The notes below the pieces were generated by a model. The model was not told the origin of the DNA. It saw only the letters and a program-made list of their open reading frames with translations, and ran no database searches. From contig UQTU01000005.1 in assembly GCA_900544135.1 (NCBI GenBank), positions 1 to 64,000 of the forward strand: a stretch of 64,000 bases of DNA, given 5' to 3'. The position numbers were made by a program, and so were the translations under genes. Below are positions 48,231 through 57,471 of the stretch, in pieces; positions within the stretch are counted from its first letter, which is position 1, and every line of letters starts with the position of its first letter. The DNA is from an uncultured Collinsella sp. (lineage in GTDB: Bacteria > Actinomycetota > Coriobacteriia > Coriobacteriales > Coriobacteriaceae).

Positions 48231-49022
48231 ATGATTCATATCGTTGGCGCAGGCTCGGGCGCCGCCGACCTTATCACGCTGCGCGGGGCGCGCCTTCTGC
48301 GCGCGGCCGACGTGGTCGTTTGGGCGGGAAGCCTTGTGAACCCCGAGCTGCTCGCTGAGTGCAAGGAATCCTGCATCGTCTACGACAGCGCGCACATGAC
48401 CTTGGAGGAAGTGCTCGACGTGATGTGCGCGGCGGATGCGCGGGGCGAGGAAGTGGTGCGCCTGCACACGGGCGACCCGTGCCTGTACGGCGCCATCCAG
48501 GAGCAGATGGACGCACTCGACGCGCGCGGCGTGGACTACGAGGTGGTGCCCGGCGTGTCGAGCTTTTGCGGTGCCGCGGCGGCGCTTCGCCAGGAATACA
48601 CGCTGCCGGGAATCAGCCAGTCGGTCGTGATCACGCGGCTTTCCGGGCGCACCCCCATGCCCGCGGGCGAGAGCATGCGCACCATGGCGGAAAGCGGCTC
48701 GACTATGGTCATCTTCCTGATCTCGGGTATGCTCGCCGAGCTTTCCGCTGAGCTTTTGGCCGCGGGCCGCAGCTCCGACGAGCCGGCGGCGCTCGTGTAC
48801 AAGGCGACCTGGCCTGAGGAGCGTGTGGTGCGATGCACAGTGGGCACGCTCGCCGATGCGGGCGCGCGAGAGGGCATCGACCGCACGGCGCTCGTGGTGG
48901 TTGGCCGCGTGCTCGGAGCTCGCGGCGGACTTGCGCACGACGGCGCGCAAGCGGAGTCGTACGAGCGCAGCAAGCTTTACGACCCTTCGTTTGCCACGGG
49001 CTATCGGAAGGCGAGCAGCTAG
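48231..49022 (+). CDS. cbiF: Cobalt-precorrin-4 C11-methyltransferase
   Basis: The 263-residue SAM-dependent tetrapyrrole methylase adds the C11 methyl group. The CobM/CbiF pattern is clear: IHIVGAGSGAADLITLRG, WAGSLVNPELL, LHTGDPCLYGAIQEQ, PGVSSFCGAAA and VITRLSGRTPMP. The ATG at 48231 follows GGGAAGG. It is the first gene of the plus-strand cobalamin operon and is followed after one base by cbiD. Confidence 0.94.
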   Translation: MIHIVGAGSGAADLITLRGARLLRAADVVVWAGSLVNPELLAECKESCIVYDSAHMTLEEVLDVMCAADARGEEVVRLHTGDPCLYGAIQEQMDALDARGVDYEVVPGVSSFCGAAAALRQEYTLPGISQSVVITRLSGRTPMPAGESMRTMAESGSTMVIFLISGMLAELSAELLAAGRSSDEPAALVYKATWPEERVVRCTVGTLADAGAREGIDRTALVVVGRVLGARGGLAHDGAQAESYERSKLYDPSFATGYRKASS

Positions 49023-49023
49023 C

Positions 49024-50208
49024 GTGGCCTTCGAGCACTACATATATACTGGGACGACCCGCCTGCGCTGCGGCTACACCACGGGGAGCTGCGCCGCGCT
49101 CGCGGCGAAGGCGGCCTGCGAGATGCTCTTGTCACGAAAGACCGTGGGCCGCGTGTCGATCGTCACCCCCGGCGGGCTGCCCGTCGAGACGGACGTGGTC
49201 GACGCATGCATCGGCGAGGGGTGCGCCCAGTGCGCCGTGCGAAAGGACGCAGGCGACGATGCCGATGTGACCGACGGCGTGCTCGTGTACGCGCGCGTGG
49301 AACATGCGGGGTCGGGCACGGGCGCTGCGGGCAGCAAGGGCGTGCCCACGCGCGAATCGGAAGTTTCCGTCGATGGCGGCGTGGGCGTGGGGCGCGTGAC
49401 GTTGCCCGGGCTCGAGCAGCCGGTGGGGGCGGCCGCCATCAACGCAACGCCGCGCGCGATGATCACTTCGGCGGTGCGCGAGGTGTGCGCCGTGCACGGC
49501 TTTTCTGGAGATATTGCTGTGACGATTTCGGTACCCGAGGGTGTTGCCCTTGCCAAAAAGACCTTCAACCCGCACCTGGGGATAAAGGACGGCATCTCCA
49601 TCCTGGGCACGACGGGCATCGTCGAGCCGCGCAGCCTCGCTGCCTTGCGCGACAGCATCGAGCTCGAGATCCGGCAGCATGCGGCTATGGGGCGGCGCGG
49701 AGTCGTGCTCACGCCCGGCAACTACGGCGCGCAGTTCATCTCGTGGCATTTCCATCTAAACGGTGCGCCGGTGGTCTTCATCTCCAACTTTGTGGGCGAT
49801 GCGATTGATTGCTGCGTTCGCGAGGGATTCACCAATGTCCTTCTTGTGGGACACATCGGCAAGTTGGTGAAGGTCGCGGGCGGCATCATGGACACCCATT
49901 CGCGTACCGCCGACTGTCGCGCGGAGATTCTGGCCGCCCACGCGGCCATGGCCGGCGCGGGCGCGAAGACCGTGCGCGAGATCATGTCGTCCGTCACGAC
50001 CACGGCGGCGCTCGAGGTAATCGAGGCCGCCGGCGCGGGGGACGCTGCGCGCGCCTCGCTCGCTGCGGCAATCGAGGACAGGTTGCGCCGCCGCGCGGCG
50101 GGCGCATGCGACATCGGCGCGGTCGTGTTCGACGCCGAGCGCCGCGAGCTTTTCCGCACGTCGGGCGCCGATGCAGTTATCGGGGAATTGGGGGCGACGT
50201 ATGAGTAA
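49024..50208 (+). CDS. cbiD: Cobalt-precorrin-5B C1-methyltransferase
   Basis: The 394-residue CbiD, specific to the anaerobic pathway, methylates C1. Family landmarks are LRCGYTTGSCAALAAKAA, VGRVTLPGL, INATPRAMI, LGIKDGISILGTTGIVEP and LVGHIGKLVKVAGGIMDTHS. It starts with GTG two bases after cbiF. Its last eight bases overlap the cbiL remnant. Confidence 0.95.
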   Translation: MAFEHYIYTGTTRLRCGYTTGSCAALAAKAACEMLLSRKTVGRVSIVTPGGLPVETDVVDACIGEGCAQCAVRKDAGDDADVTDGVLVYARVEHAGSGTGAAGSKGVPTRESEVSVDGGVGVGRVTLPGLEQPVGAAAINATPRAMITSAVREVCAVHGFSGDIAVTISVPEGVALAKKTFNPHLGIKDGISILGTTGIVEPRSLAALRDSIELEIRQHAAMGRRGVVLTPGNYGAQFISWHFHLNGAPVVFISNFVGDAIDCCVREGFTNVLLVGHIGKLVKVAGGIMDTHSRTADCRAEILAAHAAMAGAGAKTVREIMSSVTTTAALEVIEAAGAGDAARASLAAAIEDRLRRRAAGACDIGAVVFDAERRELFRTSGADAVIGELGATYE

Positions 50209-50434
50209 AGGCGTTCTGTACGGGGTGCGCCGCGCAATCGGCTGGCCGGGGACGAAAGTGGTCATGAAGGCGCGCCGCTCGCTTGCGGACACGAAGCGCA
50301 TCCTTCGCGAGGAGGGCGCCTTCGACGGTGCCGAGCTCGTAGGGGACTGTGGGCTTCCGGGCGAGCGCGTGTACCGCTCGCTCGACGATGTGCCCGATCG
50401 GGGCAGCTACTTCTCGACGATGGTGGTGCGCTAG
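50201..50434 (+). pseudogene. cbiL: cbiL remnant: precorrin-2 C20-methyltransferase with internal deletion
   Basis: The frame encodes only 77 residues. The first nine (MSKGVLYGV) look like the start of CbiL/CobI. The rest (KVVMKARRSLADTKRIL, AELVGDCGLPGERVYRSL, DRGSYFSTMVVR) matches the C-terminal end of that enzyme. About 150-160 central residues, including the SAM site, are absent while the frame and the overlaps with cbiD and cbiG are kept. The usual enzyme is about 230 residues and adds the C20 methyl that the later steps need. It cannot be catalytic, so a complete copy must exist elsewhere if the pathway works. Confidence 0.82.
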
Positions 50435-51568
50435 ATGAGGATTTCCTGCATAGCGTTCACCGAGAGGGGGTATGCGTTGGCGGAGCGCACCGCACGCGCG
50501 CTTTCCGATTGCGCGCAGACAGGTGAAGATGACCCTGGCTGGGACGTTTCCGTTTCGCGCGGGTTCGGCGAGGGGAAGGCCGACCTGCGCGCATGGACGG
50601 CGCTTGCGTGGGAAGCGTCGGACGCGCTTCTGTTCGTGGGCGCGGCGGGCATCGCCGTGCGGGCGATCGCGCCGCATGTCGCCTCGAAGGCAAGCGATTC
50701 CGCGGTTGTGGTGATCGACGAGGCGGGGCGCTTTGCCGTCCCGCTTTTGTCGGGGCATTTGGGCGGTGCGAACGAGCTTGCGCAAACTGTGGCACGCGCG
50801 GCAGGGGCCATCCCCGTCATCACCACGGCGACCGACGTCCGCGGCGTGTGGGCGGTGGATACGTGGGCGCGCTGTGCGGGGCTCGCCGTTTCGAATCCCG
50901 AGGCCATCAAGCGAGTGTCGGCGCGGCTGCTTTCGGGCGGGCGCGTGACGCTCTATTCCGACATGCCGATTTCGGGACAGCCGCCTGAGGGGGTTGACAT
51001 TGCGTCCGACCGCGCTCGGGCGGATATCGTCGTGTCGCCGTTCGCTGGCGCGAATGCAGGTGCGTCCGTTCGCGCGGCGGTGACAACGGGCGAGGTCGTG
51101 CCCGCCGGTGAGACGGGGAAGCCGGTCGGCGTGCGGGCGCAGGCGCCTGCGCCCGAGCCGCTTCGCCTTGTCGTGCCCTGCATCGTTGCGGGCATAGGGT
51201 GCCGTCGCGGTGCGTGCGCCGAAGCGATCGGGGACGCGTTTCTTCTCGCGTGCGGGCAGGCGGGCATCACGCCTTCGGCCGTGCGCGAGGCGGCGACGAT
51301 CGACGTGAAGGCGCACGAGGAGGGTCTGCTCGCCTTCTGCCGCGCGCGCAATATCCCGCTTGCGACGTATTCCGCAGAGGAGTTGTCGCAGGTCGAAGGT
51401 AGCGTTTCGCCATCTAATTTCGTGCGCGCGACGGTGGGGGTCGACAATGTGTGCGAGCGCGCGGCGCTCGCGGGCGGGGGCAAACTTATCTTCCCGAAGC
51501 TCGCTCACGGCGGCGTGACCGTCGCGTTTTCCAAAGTATCTATCGAACTTTCGTTTAAGGAGCGGTGA
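50435..51568 (+). CDS. cbiG: Cobalt-precorrin-5A hydrolase
   Basis: The 377-residue CbiG opens the delta-lactone ring of cobalt-precorrin-5A, releasing acetaldehyde. The N-terminal part has FVGAAGIAVRAIAPHV and the PLLSGHLGGANELA motif; the C-terminal CbiG domain has VAGIGCRRGACAEAI and FCRARNIPLATYSAEEL. It starts directly after the stop of the cbiL remnant and ends overlapping cbiH (TGATG). Confidence 0.93.
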   Translation: MRISCIAFTERGYALAERTARALSDCAQTGEDDPGWDVSVSRGFGEGKADLRAWTALAWEASDALLFVGAAGIAVRAIAPHVASKASDSAVVVIDEAGRFAVPLLSGHLGGANELAQTVARAAGAIPVITTATDVRGVWAVDTWARCAGLAVSNPEAIKRVSARLLSGGRVTLYSDMPISGQPPEGVDIASDRARADIVVSPFAGANAGASVRAAVTTGEVVPAGETGKPVGVRAQAPAPEPLRLVVPCIVAGIGCRRGACAEAIGDAFLLACGQAGITPSAVREAATIDVKAHEEGLLAFCRARNIPLATYSAEELSQVEGSVSPSNFVRATVGVDNVCERAALAGGGKLIFPKLAHGGVTVAFSKVSIELSFKER

Positions 51569-52311
51569 TGGGAAAGCTCTTCGTGGTGGGGATCGGCCCG
51601 GGCGGCCCCGACGGCATGACGATTGCGGCTCGGCGCGCGCTCGAGGCGGCCGACATCGTTGTTGGGTACACGAAATACGTGGAGCTCGCGCTTGCCGCCG
51701 TGCCTGACGCGGCGCATCTCGCGACGCCGATGATGCACGAGGTCGAACGGTGCCGTCTGGCGCTTTCGCGCGCGCAGAGCGGAGAAGCCGTGGCGCTCGT
51801 GTGCAGCGGTGACGCGGGCGTTTACGGCATGGCGAGCCCCGTGCTGGAGCTTGCGGAGGGCTACCCCGATGTAGACGTGGAAGTTATCGCCGGGGCCACC
51901 GCGGCTCAGAGCGGGTCGGCGGTGCTCGGCGCCCCGCTTGCCCACGACTTCGCGGTCGTGTCGCTCTCCGACCTGCTCACGCCGTGGGAGGTCATCGAGC
52001 GCAGGCTCGCCGCCGTGGCGAGCGCCGACTTCTGCATCTGTTTGTACAACCCGCGCAGCAGAAAGCGCGCCGACAGGCTCTCGCGCGCGGCGAAGATTAT
52101 GCTCGAATGGAAGGCCCCCGACACGCTCTGCGGCTGGGTACGCAACATCGGGCGCGAGGGGCAGCAGTCGGGCACGTGCAGGCTCTCCGAGCTGGGGGAG
52201 CTCGACGCCGACATGTTCACCACCGTGTTCGTCGGCAACGCGGACACGAAGCGCGTGGGCGGCCGCATGGTCACGCCGCGCGGGTATCGGGAGATTCCAT
52301 GCGAAAGGTAA
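51568..52311 (+). CDS. cbiH: Cobalt-factor III / precorrin-3B C17-methyltransferase
   Basis: The 247-residue tetrapyrrole methylase contracts the ring and methylates C17. Signatures are VVGIGPGGPDGMT, GYTKYVEL, VCSGDAGVYGMASPVLEL, GATAAQSGSAVLGAPLAHDF and the CLYNPRSRKR segment. The ATG at 51568 shares its A with the cbiG stop (TGATG) and has AAGGAG five bases upstream. No ferredoxin-like fusion is seen. Confidence 0.93.
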   Translation: MGKLFVVGIGPGGPDGMTIAARRALEAADIVVGYTKYVELALAAVPDAAHLATPMMHEVERCRLALSRAQSGEAVALVCSGDAGVYGMASPVLELAEGYPDVDVEVIAGATAAQSGSAVLGAPLAHDFAVVSLSDLLTPWEVIERRLAAVASADFCICLYNPRSRKRADRLSRAAKIMLEWKAPDTLCGWVRNIGREGQQSGTCRLSELGELDADMFTTVFVGNADTKRVGGRMVTPRGYREIPCER

Positions 52312-53648
52312 CGATCATCGGGGCGGGGCCCGGAAACCCCGACTTGCTCTCGCGCGCGGCGCTCGACGCGATCGATATCGCCGACGTGGTCATCGGCGCT
52401 CATCGCGCGCTTGCCGGCATCGACGTGCCGCCCGACGTGGTGAGATGCGAGCTCGTGAAGACGGCGGACATCGTCGCCGCGCTCACCGATGCGGCGTCGT
52501 GGCAGCGCGCCGTGGTCGTGATGACGGGCGATGTGGGGCTGTTCAGCGGCGCGTGCCGCCTGGTGGAGGCGCTCTCCGGCGACGCGCAGGTGGACGTGCA
52601 CGTCATCCCCGGCATAAGCTCAGCGTCGTATCTCGCCGCGCGCCTCGCGCGTCCATGGCAGAATTGGCGCTTCGCGAGCGCTCACGGCGTGGCGTGCGAC
52701 ATCGTGGCCGAGGCCGAGCGCGCAGGTGAGCTCTTCCTCGCCACGTCGGGCGGGGAAGACCCCTCGCGGCTTTCGGGCGAGCTTGTGCAGGCGGGCTTCG
52801 GGGACGCGCGCGTGACGGTGGCCGAGCGCCTGTCGTACCCCGACGAGCGCATCACCTGCGCGACCGCAAGTGAAATCGCAGATCAGACGTTCGACGACTT
52901 GAACGTGATGCTTATCGAGTTCGCAGGCGGCGCCGGGTCGCCTGCGAACTCTAGCGCAGCCTCCGAGGCGCCGGCCGGCGCGTCATCGCCCGCGGCGGCT
53001 TCTTTCGCGGCAGGCTCTGCGGGCGCATCCCGCGCCGCGAGCTCCCGCTGGCCGTACGCTTCCTCGGGCATTCCCGACGAGCTCTTCATCCGCGGCGACG
53101 TTCCCATGACCAAGCAGGAGGTGCGTGCCGTCGCGCTCGCGAAGCTGCGCCTTACCGCGACCGACACCGTGTGGGACGTCGGCGCCGGCACGGGGAGCGT
53201 ATCGATCGAGGCGGCGCTCGTCGCGCGAGCGGGGTCGGTATGGGCGGTCGAGCGTAACGCGGCCGGCGTGCGGCTCATCCGAGAGAACGCGGATGCATTC
53301 GGGTGCGGCAACGTGCATGCGGTCCCCGGCGTCGCCCCCGAAGCGCTCACGAAACTGCCCGTCCCCGACGCCGTGTTCGTCGGCGGGAGCGCGGGCGAGC
53401 TTCCCTCCATCGTGGAGGCGGCGCTCGAGAGGAACTCGCAGGTTCGCCTGTGCGTGCCATGCGTCACCGTTGAGACGCTCACCGAGGCGTGCGCGCTCCT
53501 CTCGGGTTCGCGCTTTAAGGGGTTCGAGGCGTGCCAGGTGTCGGCCGCCCGCGCCGAGGCTGTGGGCTCGCACCATCTTATGAAGGCGCAAAACCCCGTG
53601 TTCCTCGTCAGCGCGCGTGGTGCAGGTGGGGAAGGCGGCGCCCGGTGA
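52299..53648 (+). CDS. CbiE-CbiT fusion: precorrin-6B (C5,C15) methyltransferase and C12 decarboxylase
   Basis: The 449-residue bifunctional protein is of the CobL type. The N-terminal CbiE domain (residues about 1-205) has TIIGAGPGNPDLLSRAA, MTGDVGLFSGA and PGISSASYLAARL. An Ala/Ser/Pro/Gly-rich linker of about 45 residues follows. The C-terminal CbiT domain (about 255-449) has DELFIRGDVPMTKQEVRA and the SAM loop VWDVGAGTGSVSIEAA. The reaction methylates C5 and C15 and removes the C12 acetate carboxyl. It overlaps cbiH by 13 bases and cbiA by four. Confidence 0.93.
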   Translation: MRKVTIIGAGPGNPDLLSRAALDAIDIADVVIGAHRALAGIDVPPDVVRCELVKTADIVAALTDAASWQRAVVVMTGDVGLFSGACRLVEALSGDAQVDVHVIPGISSASYLAARLARPWQNWRFASAHGVACDIVAEAERAGELFLATSGGEDPSRLSGELVQAGFGDARVTVAERLSYPDERITCATASEIADQTFDDLNVMLIEFAGGAGSPANSSAASEAPAGASSPAAASFAAGSAGASRAASSRWPYASSGIPDELFIRGDVPMTKQEVRAVALAKLRLTATDTVWDVGAGTGSVSIEAALVARAGSVWAVERNAAGVRLIRENADAFGCGNVHAVPGVAPEALTKLPVPDAVFVGGSAGELPSIVEAALERNSQVRLCVPCVTVETLTEACALLSGSRFKGFEACQVSAARAEAVGSHHLMKAQNPVFLVSARGAGGEGGAR

Positions 53649-55027
53649 GCACGACCATCCCGCGCTTCATGGTCGCTGCGCCCTCGAGCGGGAGCGGCAA
53701 GACGGTCGTTACGTGCGCGCTCCTGCGCGCGCTCGCGCGCCGCGGCCTCGCATGCGCGGCCTTCAAATGCGGCCCCGACTACATTGATCCGCTCTTTCAT
53801 CGCCGCGTCGTGGGCGCGCGCTCGGGCAACTTAGACGGCTTCTTCACCGACGCCCCGACGCTGCGCGCCCTGCTCGCACGCGGCGCCGCGGGCGCGGATA
53901 TCGCGGTGCTCGAGGGGGTCATGGGCTTCTACGACGGCATGGCGCCCGGCGTGGCCGACGCGAGCAGCTACCAGGTTGCGCGCGACACGGAAACGCCGGT
54001 CGTTTTAGTGGTGAACGGGCGCGGGGCGTCTTTATCGCTCGCCGCCGTAATTCGCGGCATTGCCGAGTTCCTGCCTTGTGCGAACGTGCGCGGCGTCGTG
54101 CTGAACAAGACGAGCGCCGCTGCCTGCGCCTACGCGGCGCCTGCGATCGAGAAGCACACGGGCGTCGCGGTTTTGGGGAATATCCCCGCCGACGAGGCGT
54201 TCTCGCTCGAAAGCCGGCATTTGGGGCTTGTGACCGCCGACGAGGTCGAGCAGCTCTCCGCGCGCATCGACAAGATGGCCGAGCTGGTGGAAAAGAGCGT
54301 CGACGTCGACCGCTTGCTCGAAATAGCGGCGACGGCACCCGATATCAGCGAGGAACCTTACCGGTTGGAGCCGATCGCGGGAGCGCGGCCCATCGTCGCC
54401 GTCGCACGTGACGAGGCGTTCTCGTTTTACTACGAGGAGAACCTGCGCGCGCTCGAGGATCTGGGTTGCGAGCTGGCCTTTTTCAGCCCTCTGTGTGATA
54501 GTGAGTTGCCCCGGGGGACAAGCGCCCTCTATCTGGGGGGCGGCTACCCGGAGCTCAATGCGCGGCAGCTCTCCGAGAACGCGCCGATGCGCGAGGCGGT
54601 GCGGCGCGCGGTGGAATCCGGCATGCCGACGGTCGCCGAATGCGGTGGGTTTCTGTACCTGCAGCGCGAAATCGCCGATAGCGAGGGGCGGCGCTGGCTT
54701 GTTGCGGGCGCCCTTGAGGGCGCAAGCGAGAACGGGGGAAGGCTGTTCCATTTCGGGTACGTGGAGCTCACTTCCCAACGCGACGGGCTCTACGGGCCGC
54801 GCGGCACACGCATCCGCGCGCACGAGTTCCACTACTGGCAGTCCACCTGCCCGGGCGGCGACTTCTGGGCGCAGAAGCCCCGGCGCGACAAGGGCTGGCC
54901 GTGCATGACGACCACCCCGTCCCTGGTTGCGGGCTTCCCGCATGTGTACTATCCTGCGAACCCCGACGTTGCGCGCGCGTTCGCGTCTGCCGCAGCGTCG
55001 TTCGCAGAGAGGAGACGGCATGGCTGA
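53645..55027 (+). CDS. cbiA: Cobyrinic acid a,c-diamide synthase
   Basis: The 460-residue enzyme amidates the a and c carboxylates with glutamine and ATP. The N-terminal P-loop-like synthetase part has VAAPSSGSGKT and KCGPDYIDPLFH. The C-terminal glutamine amidotransferase part has ALYLGGGYPEL, the nucleophile region VAECGGFLYL and RAHEFHYW. It starts with GTG overlapping the previous stop (GTGA) and ends overlapping cobT. Confidence 0.94.
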   Translation: MSTTIPRFMVAAPSSGSGKTVVTCALLRALARRGLACAAFKCGPDYIDPLFHRRVVGARSGNLDGFFTDAPTLRALLARGAAGADIAVLEGVMGFYDGMAPGVADASSYQVARDTETPVVLVVNGRGASLSLAAVIRGIAEFLPCANVRGVVLNKTSAAACAYAAPAIEKHTGVAVLGNIPADEAFSLESRHLGLVTADEVEQLSARIDKMAELVEKSVDVDRLLEIAATAPDISEEPYRLEPIAGARPIVAVARDEAFSFYYEENLRALEDLGCELAFFSPLCDSELPRGTSALYLGGGYPELNARQLSENAPMREAVRRAVESGMPTVAECGGFLYLQREIADSEGRRWLVAGALEGASENGGRLFHFGYVELTSQRDGLYGPRGTRIRAHEFHYWQSTCPGGDFWAQKPRRDKGWPCMTTTPSLVAGFPHVYYPANPDVARAFASAAASFAERRRHG

Positions 55028-56162
55028 AGCAACCGAAACCGCGCTTGCCTGTATCCGCGAGGAAGTCGAGCGTGCGTTCTCGTCGGCGCCGGGCGCCGTG
55101 CTCGAAGCTGCGCTCTCCCGGATCGCGCCCGCAGACGAGTGTGCCCGCGCCGCCGCGTACGCCGCGTGGGACTCCATCGCGCATCCTTTGGGGGGATTGG
55201 GCGACTTTGAAGACGCCGTCGCGTGTATCGCCGCAGCTCAGGGGAGCGCCGAGGTGGCCGAGTTTCCCCGTGCGCTCGCGGTATTCTTCTCCGACAACGG
55301 GGTCGTTGCCGAAGGCGTGTCGCAAAGCGGGCAAGACGTGACGCGAGCCGTCGCGCGCAACATGTGCGAGGGGGCCACGAGCGCCTGCCGCATGGCGGCG
55401 TTCGCGGGTGCCGAGGTCGTGCCCGTCGACGTGGGTATGGCCCGGGGCATAGAAGACGCGCGCATGGTGCGCGCGAACGTGCGGCGGGGGAGCGGCAACA
55501 TCGCGCACGCCTCCGCCATGTCTCGCGATGGGGCCGTGCGCGCGATCGAGGTCGGAATCGCCGTCGCGTGCGGGCTTGCGCGCGCCGGCGTGCGCCTTCT
55601 CGCCGCGGGCGAGATGGGCATCGGCAACACGACCACCTCGGCGGCGGTGGCTGCAGTGCTCATCCGGGCGGACGCGCGGAGCCTCGTCGGGCGCGGCGCG
55701 GGGCTCTCGGACGCCTCGCTCGCGCGCAAGCGCGACGTGGTCGAGCGCGCTATCGACGCGAACTCGCCCGATCCCGCCGACCCGATCGACGTACTCTCGA
55801 AGGTGGGCGGCTTCGACATCGCGGCGATGTGCGGCTTCTACCTGGGGGCCGCGGCCTCGAAGGCGCCGGCGCTCCTCGACGGGGTCATATCCTGCACGGC
55901 GGCCCTGTGCGCGGCGCGCCTGTGCCCCAATGCCTTGGGCTACCTCGTGGGCACCCACGCATCAAGCGAACCCGCAAGCCAGGAGCTCCTTCGCGAGCTC
56001 GGCATAAAGGCACCCCTCGACGCAGGCATGCACTTGGGCGAGGGCGCGGGCGCCATGGCGTATCTGCCCCTTCTGGATTCGGCGCTGCGCGTGTACCGGG
56101 ATGGGAAGACATTCACGGCGACTGGCATGGCTGCTTACGAGCATTTCGAGGCCGGGAAATGA
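55020..56162 (+). CDS. cobT: Nicotinate-nucleotide-dimethylbenzimidazole phosphoribosyltransferase
   Basis: The 380-residue CobT activates the lower-ligand base as its alpha-ribotide. Signatures are FFSDNGVVAEGVSQS, VDVGMARG, AAGEMGIGNTTTSAAVAA, GRGAGLSD and the catalytic glutamate in LDAGMHLGEGAGA. Which base is used cannot be seen, since no bza or bluB gene lies in the window. The ATG follows an AGAGGAG site and overlaps the cbiA stop. Confidence 0.94.
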   Translation: MAEATETALACIREEVERAFSSAPGAVLEAALSRIAPADECARAAAYAAWDSIAHPLGGLGDFEDAVACIAAAQGSAEVAEFPRALAVFFSDNGVVAEGVSQSGQDVTRAVARNMCEGATSACRMAAFAGAEVVPVDVGMARGIEDARMVRANVRRGSGNIAHASAMSRDGAVRAIEVGIAVACGLARAGVRLLAAGEMGIGNTTTSAAVAAVLIRADARSLVGRGAGLSDASLARKRDVVERAIDANSPDPADPIDVLSKVGGFDIAAMCGFYLGAAASKAPALLDGVISCTAALCAARLCPNALGYLVGTHASSEPASQELLRELGIKAPLDAGMHLGEGAGAMAYLPLLDSALRVYRDGKTFTATGMAAYEHFEAGK

Positions 56163-56707
56163 CGGTGACGTTCGTTATCGGTGCCGCCGCGAGCGGCAAG
56201 AGCGCCTATGCCGAGTCCCTGTGCCTCGGGCACGACGGCCCCCGCGTGTACCTGGCAACGATGGAGCCCTTCGGGGAAGAGGGCGCCCGCCGCATCGCGC
56301 GCCATCGGGCGCTGCGCGAGGGCAAGGGGTTTTCCACCCTCGAGCGCACGCGTGACGTGGGCGCCGCAGTGCCCGGGCTTCCGCGCGGCTGCACGCTTCT
56401 TTTGGAGGACGTGGGCAACCTGGTTGCGAACGAGCTTTTCGCGGAAGGCGGCTTGTCCCCACGTGACCCCGACGCTACGGCGCGCGAGGTGCTCGGAGAC
56501 ATCGAACGGCTCGCTCAGGCCGCTGCGTATACGGTGGTGGTCACCGTCGACGTGTTCGCCGATGGGATGCGCTACGATGATGGGACCGAGGCATGGAGAC
56601 GCGCGCTCGCGCGCGTGAACGCGGGCGTGGCAGCGCTGGCCGACCGCGCAGTCGAAGTGGTATGCGGGATTCCCGTGTGGATGAAAGGCGAAGGACCTAC
56701 AAGGTGA
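56159..56707 (+). CDS. cobU: Adenosylcobinamide kinase / adenosylcobinamide-phosphate guanylyltransferase
   Basis: The 182-residue bifunctional P-loop enzyme phosphorylates adenosylcobinamide and then attaches GMP. It shows IGAAASGKSAYAE (residues 7-19), ATMEPFGEEGARRIARHR with the guanylylated histidine expected at His49, and LLLEDVGNLVANELF. It overlaps the cobT stop (ATGA) and the cobS start (GTGA). A second, stripped-down CobU-like domain occurs two genes downstream. Confidence 0.92.
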   Translation: MTVTFVIGAAASGKSAYAESLCLGHDGPRVYLATMEPFGEEGARRIARHRALREGKGFSTLERTRDVGAAVPGLPRGCTLLLEDVGNLVANELFAEGGLSPRDPDATAREVLGDIERLAQAAAYTVVVTVDVFADGMRYDDGTEAWRRALARVNAGVAALADRAVEVVCGIPVWMKGEGPTR

Positions 56708-57471
56708 AGATAGCAGAGGCAATCGGCGCGGCGTTCGGAACGTTCTCGCGCATTCCCGTCCCGAAATCGGCCTGGACTGATTTCGGGTCAACCCATGCGC
56801 TTGCCGCGTTTCCCCTGGTGGGACTTGCGGAAGGCTTCCTCATGACGGTGTGGGGGCACGTGGCGAACCTGCTCGGCGTGCCCGCGACCATCGTCGCGGC
56901 CGTGCTCGTGGCGTTGCCTGTGGCGGTGACGGGAGGCATCCATCTAGACGGGCTCTGCGACACCTCCGATGCGCTTGCAAGTTGGGCCCCGCGCGAGCGA
57001 AAGCTCGAGATCATGCACGACCCGCGGGCGGGCGCCTTCGGGGTCATCGGTGTTGTCGTGTACCTTATTCTGCAGTTTTCCCTGTTCACCGCGCTGCCGC
57101 TTACGGCGGGGGCGTTCCTCGCGCTTCTGTGCTCGCTCGTGTTCTCCCGCGCGCTTTCGGGGCTCGCCTTAGAATGCTGGCCTGCCGCGCGGGCGGACGG
57201 CATGGCCGCGGGGCTCTCGCCTGCGAAGAAGCGCGCGGCGATCGTCGTGCCGCTTTGCGCTTTCGCTGCGGCTTCGGCTGCAGGGATGGTCGCGTGCGCT
57301 CGGGCCGTCGGCGCCCTTATGGCGGTGGCGGGGCTTTTGGCGCTCGCGTGGTACCGCCATGTTGCCCTGTCCCGCTTCGGCGGGGTGACGGGTGATTTGG
57401 CCGGATGGTTTCTGCAATGGGCCGAGCTCGCGATGCTTGCCATGCTGGTGGCGGGGGGCATGCTCCTATGA
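56704..57471 (+). CDS. cobS: Adenosylcobinamide-GDP ribazoletransferase (cobalamin synthase)
   Basis: The 255-residue integral membrane protein joins the activated corrin to alpha-ribazole phosphate. It has the conserved GGIHLDGLCDTSDALASW and MHDPRAGAFGVIG acidic motifs between hydrophobic segments, with six to seven predicted helices. GTG at 56704 is used as start because it overlaps the cobU stop, has GAAGGA upstream and gives the normal length. Confidence 0.92.
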   Translation: MKIAEAIGAAFGTFSRIPVPKSAWTDFGSTHALAAFPLVGLAEGFLMTVWGHVANLLGVPATIVAAVLVALPVAVTGGIHLDGLCDTSDALASWAPRERKLEIMHDPRAGAFGVIGVVVYLILQFSLFTALPLTAGAFLALLCSLVFSRALSGLALECWPAARADGMAAGLSPAKKRAAIVVPLCAFAAASAAGMVACARAVGALMAVAGLLALAWYRHVALSRFGGVTGDLAGWFLQWAELAMLAMLVAGGMLL

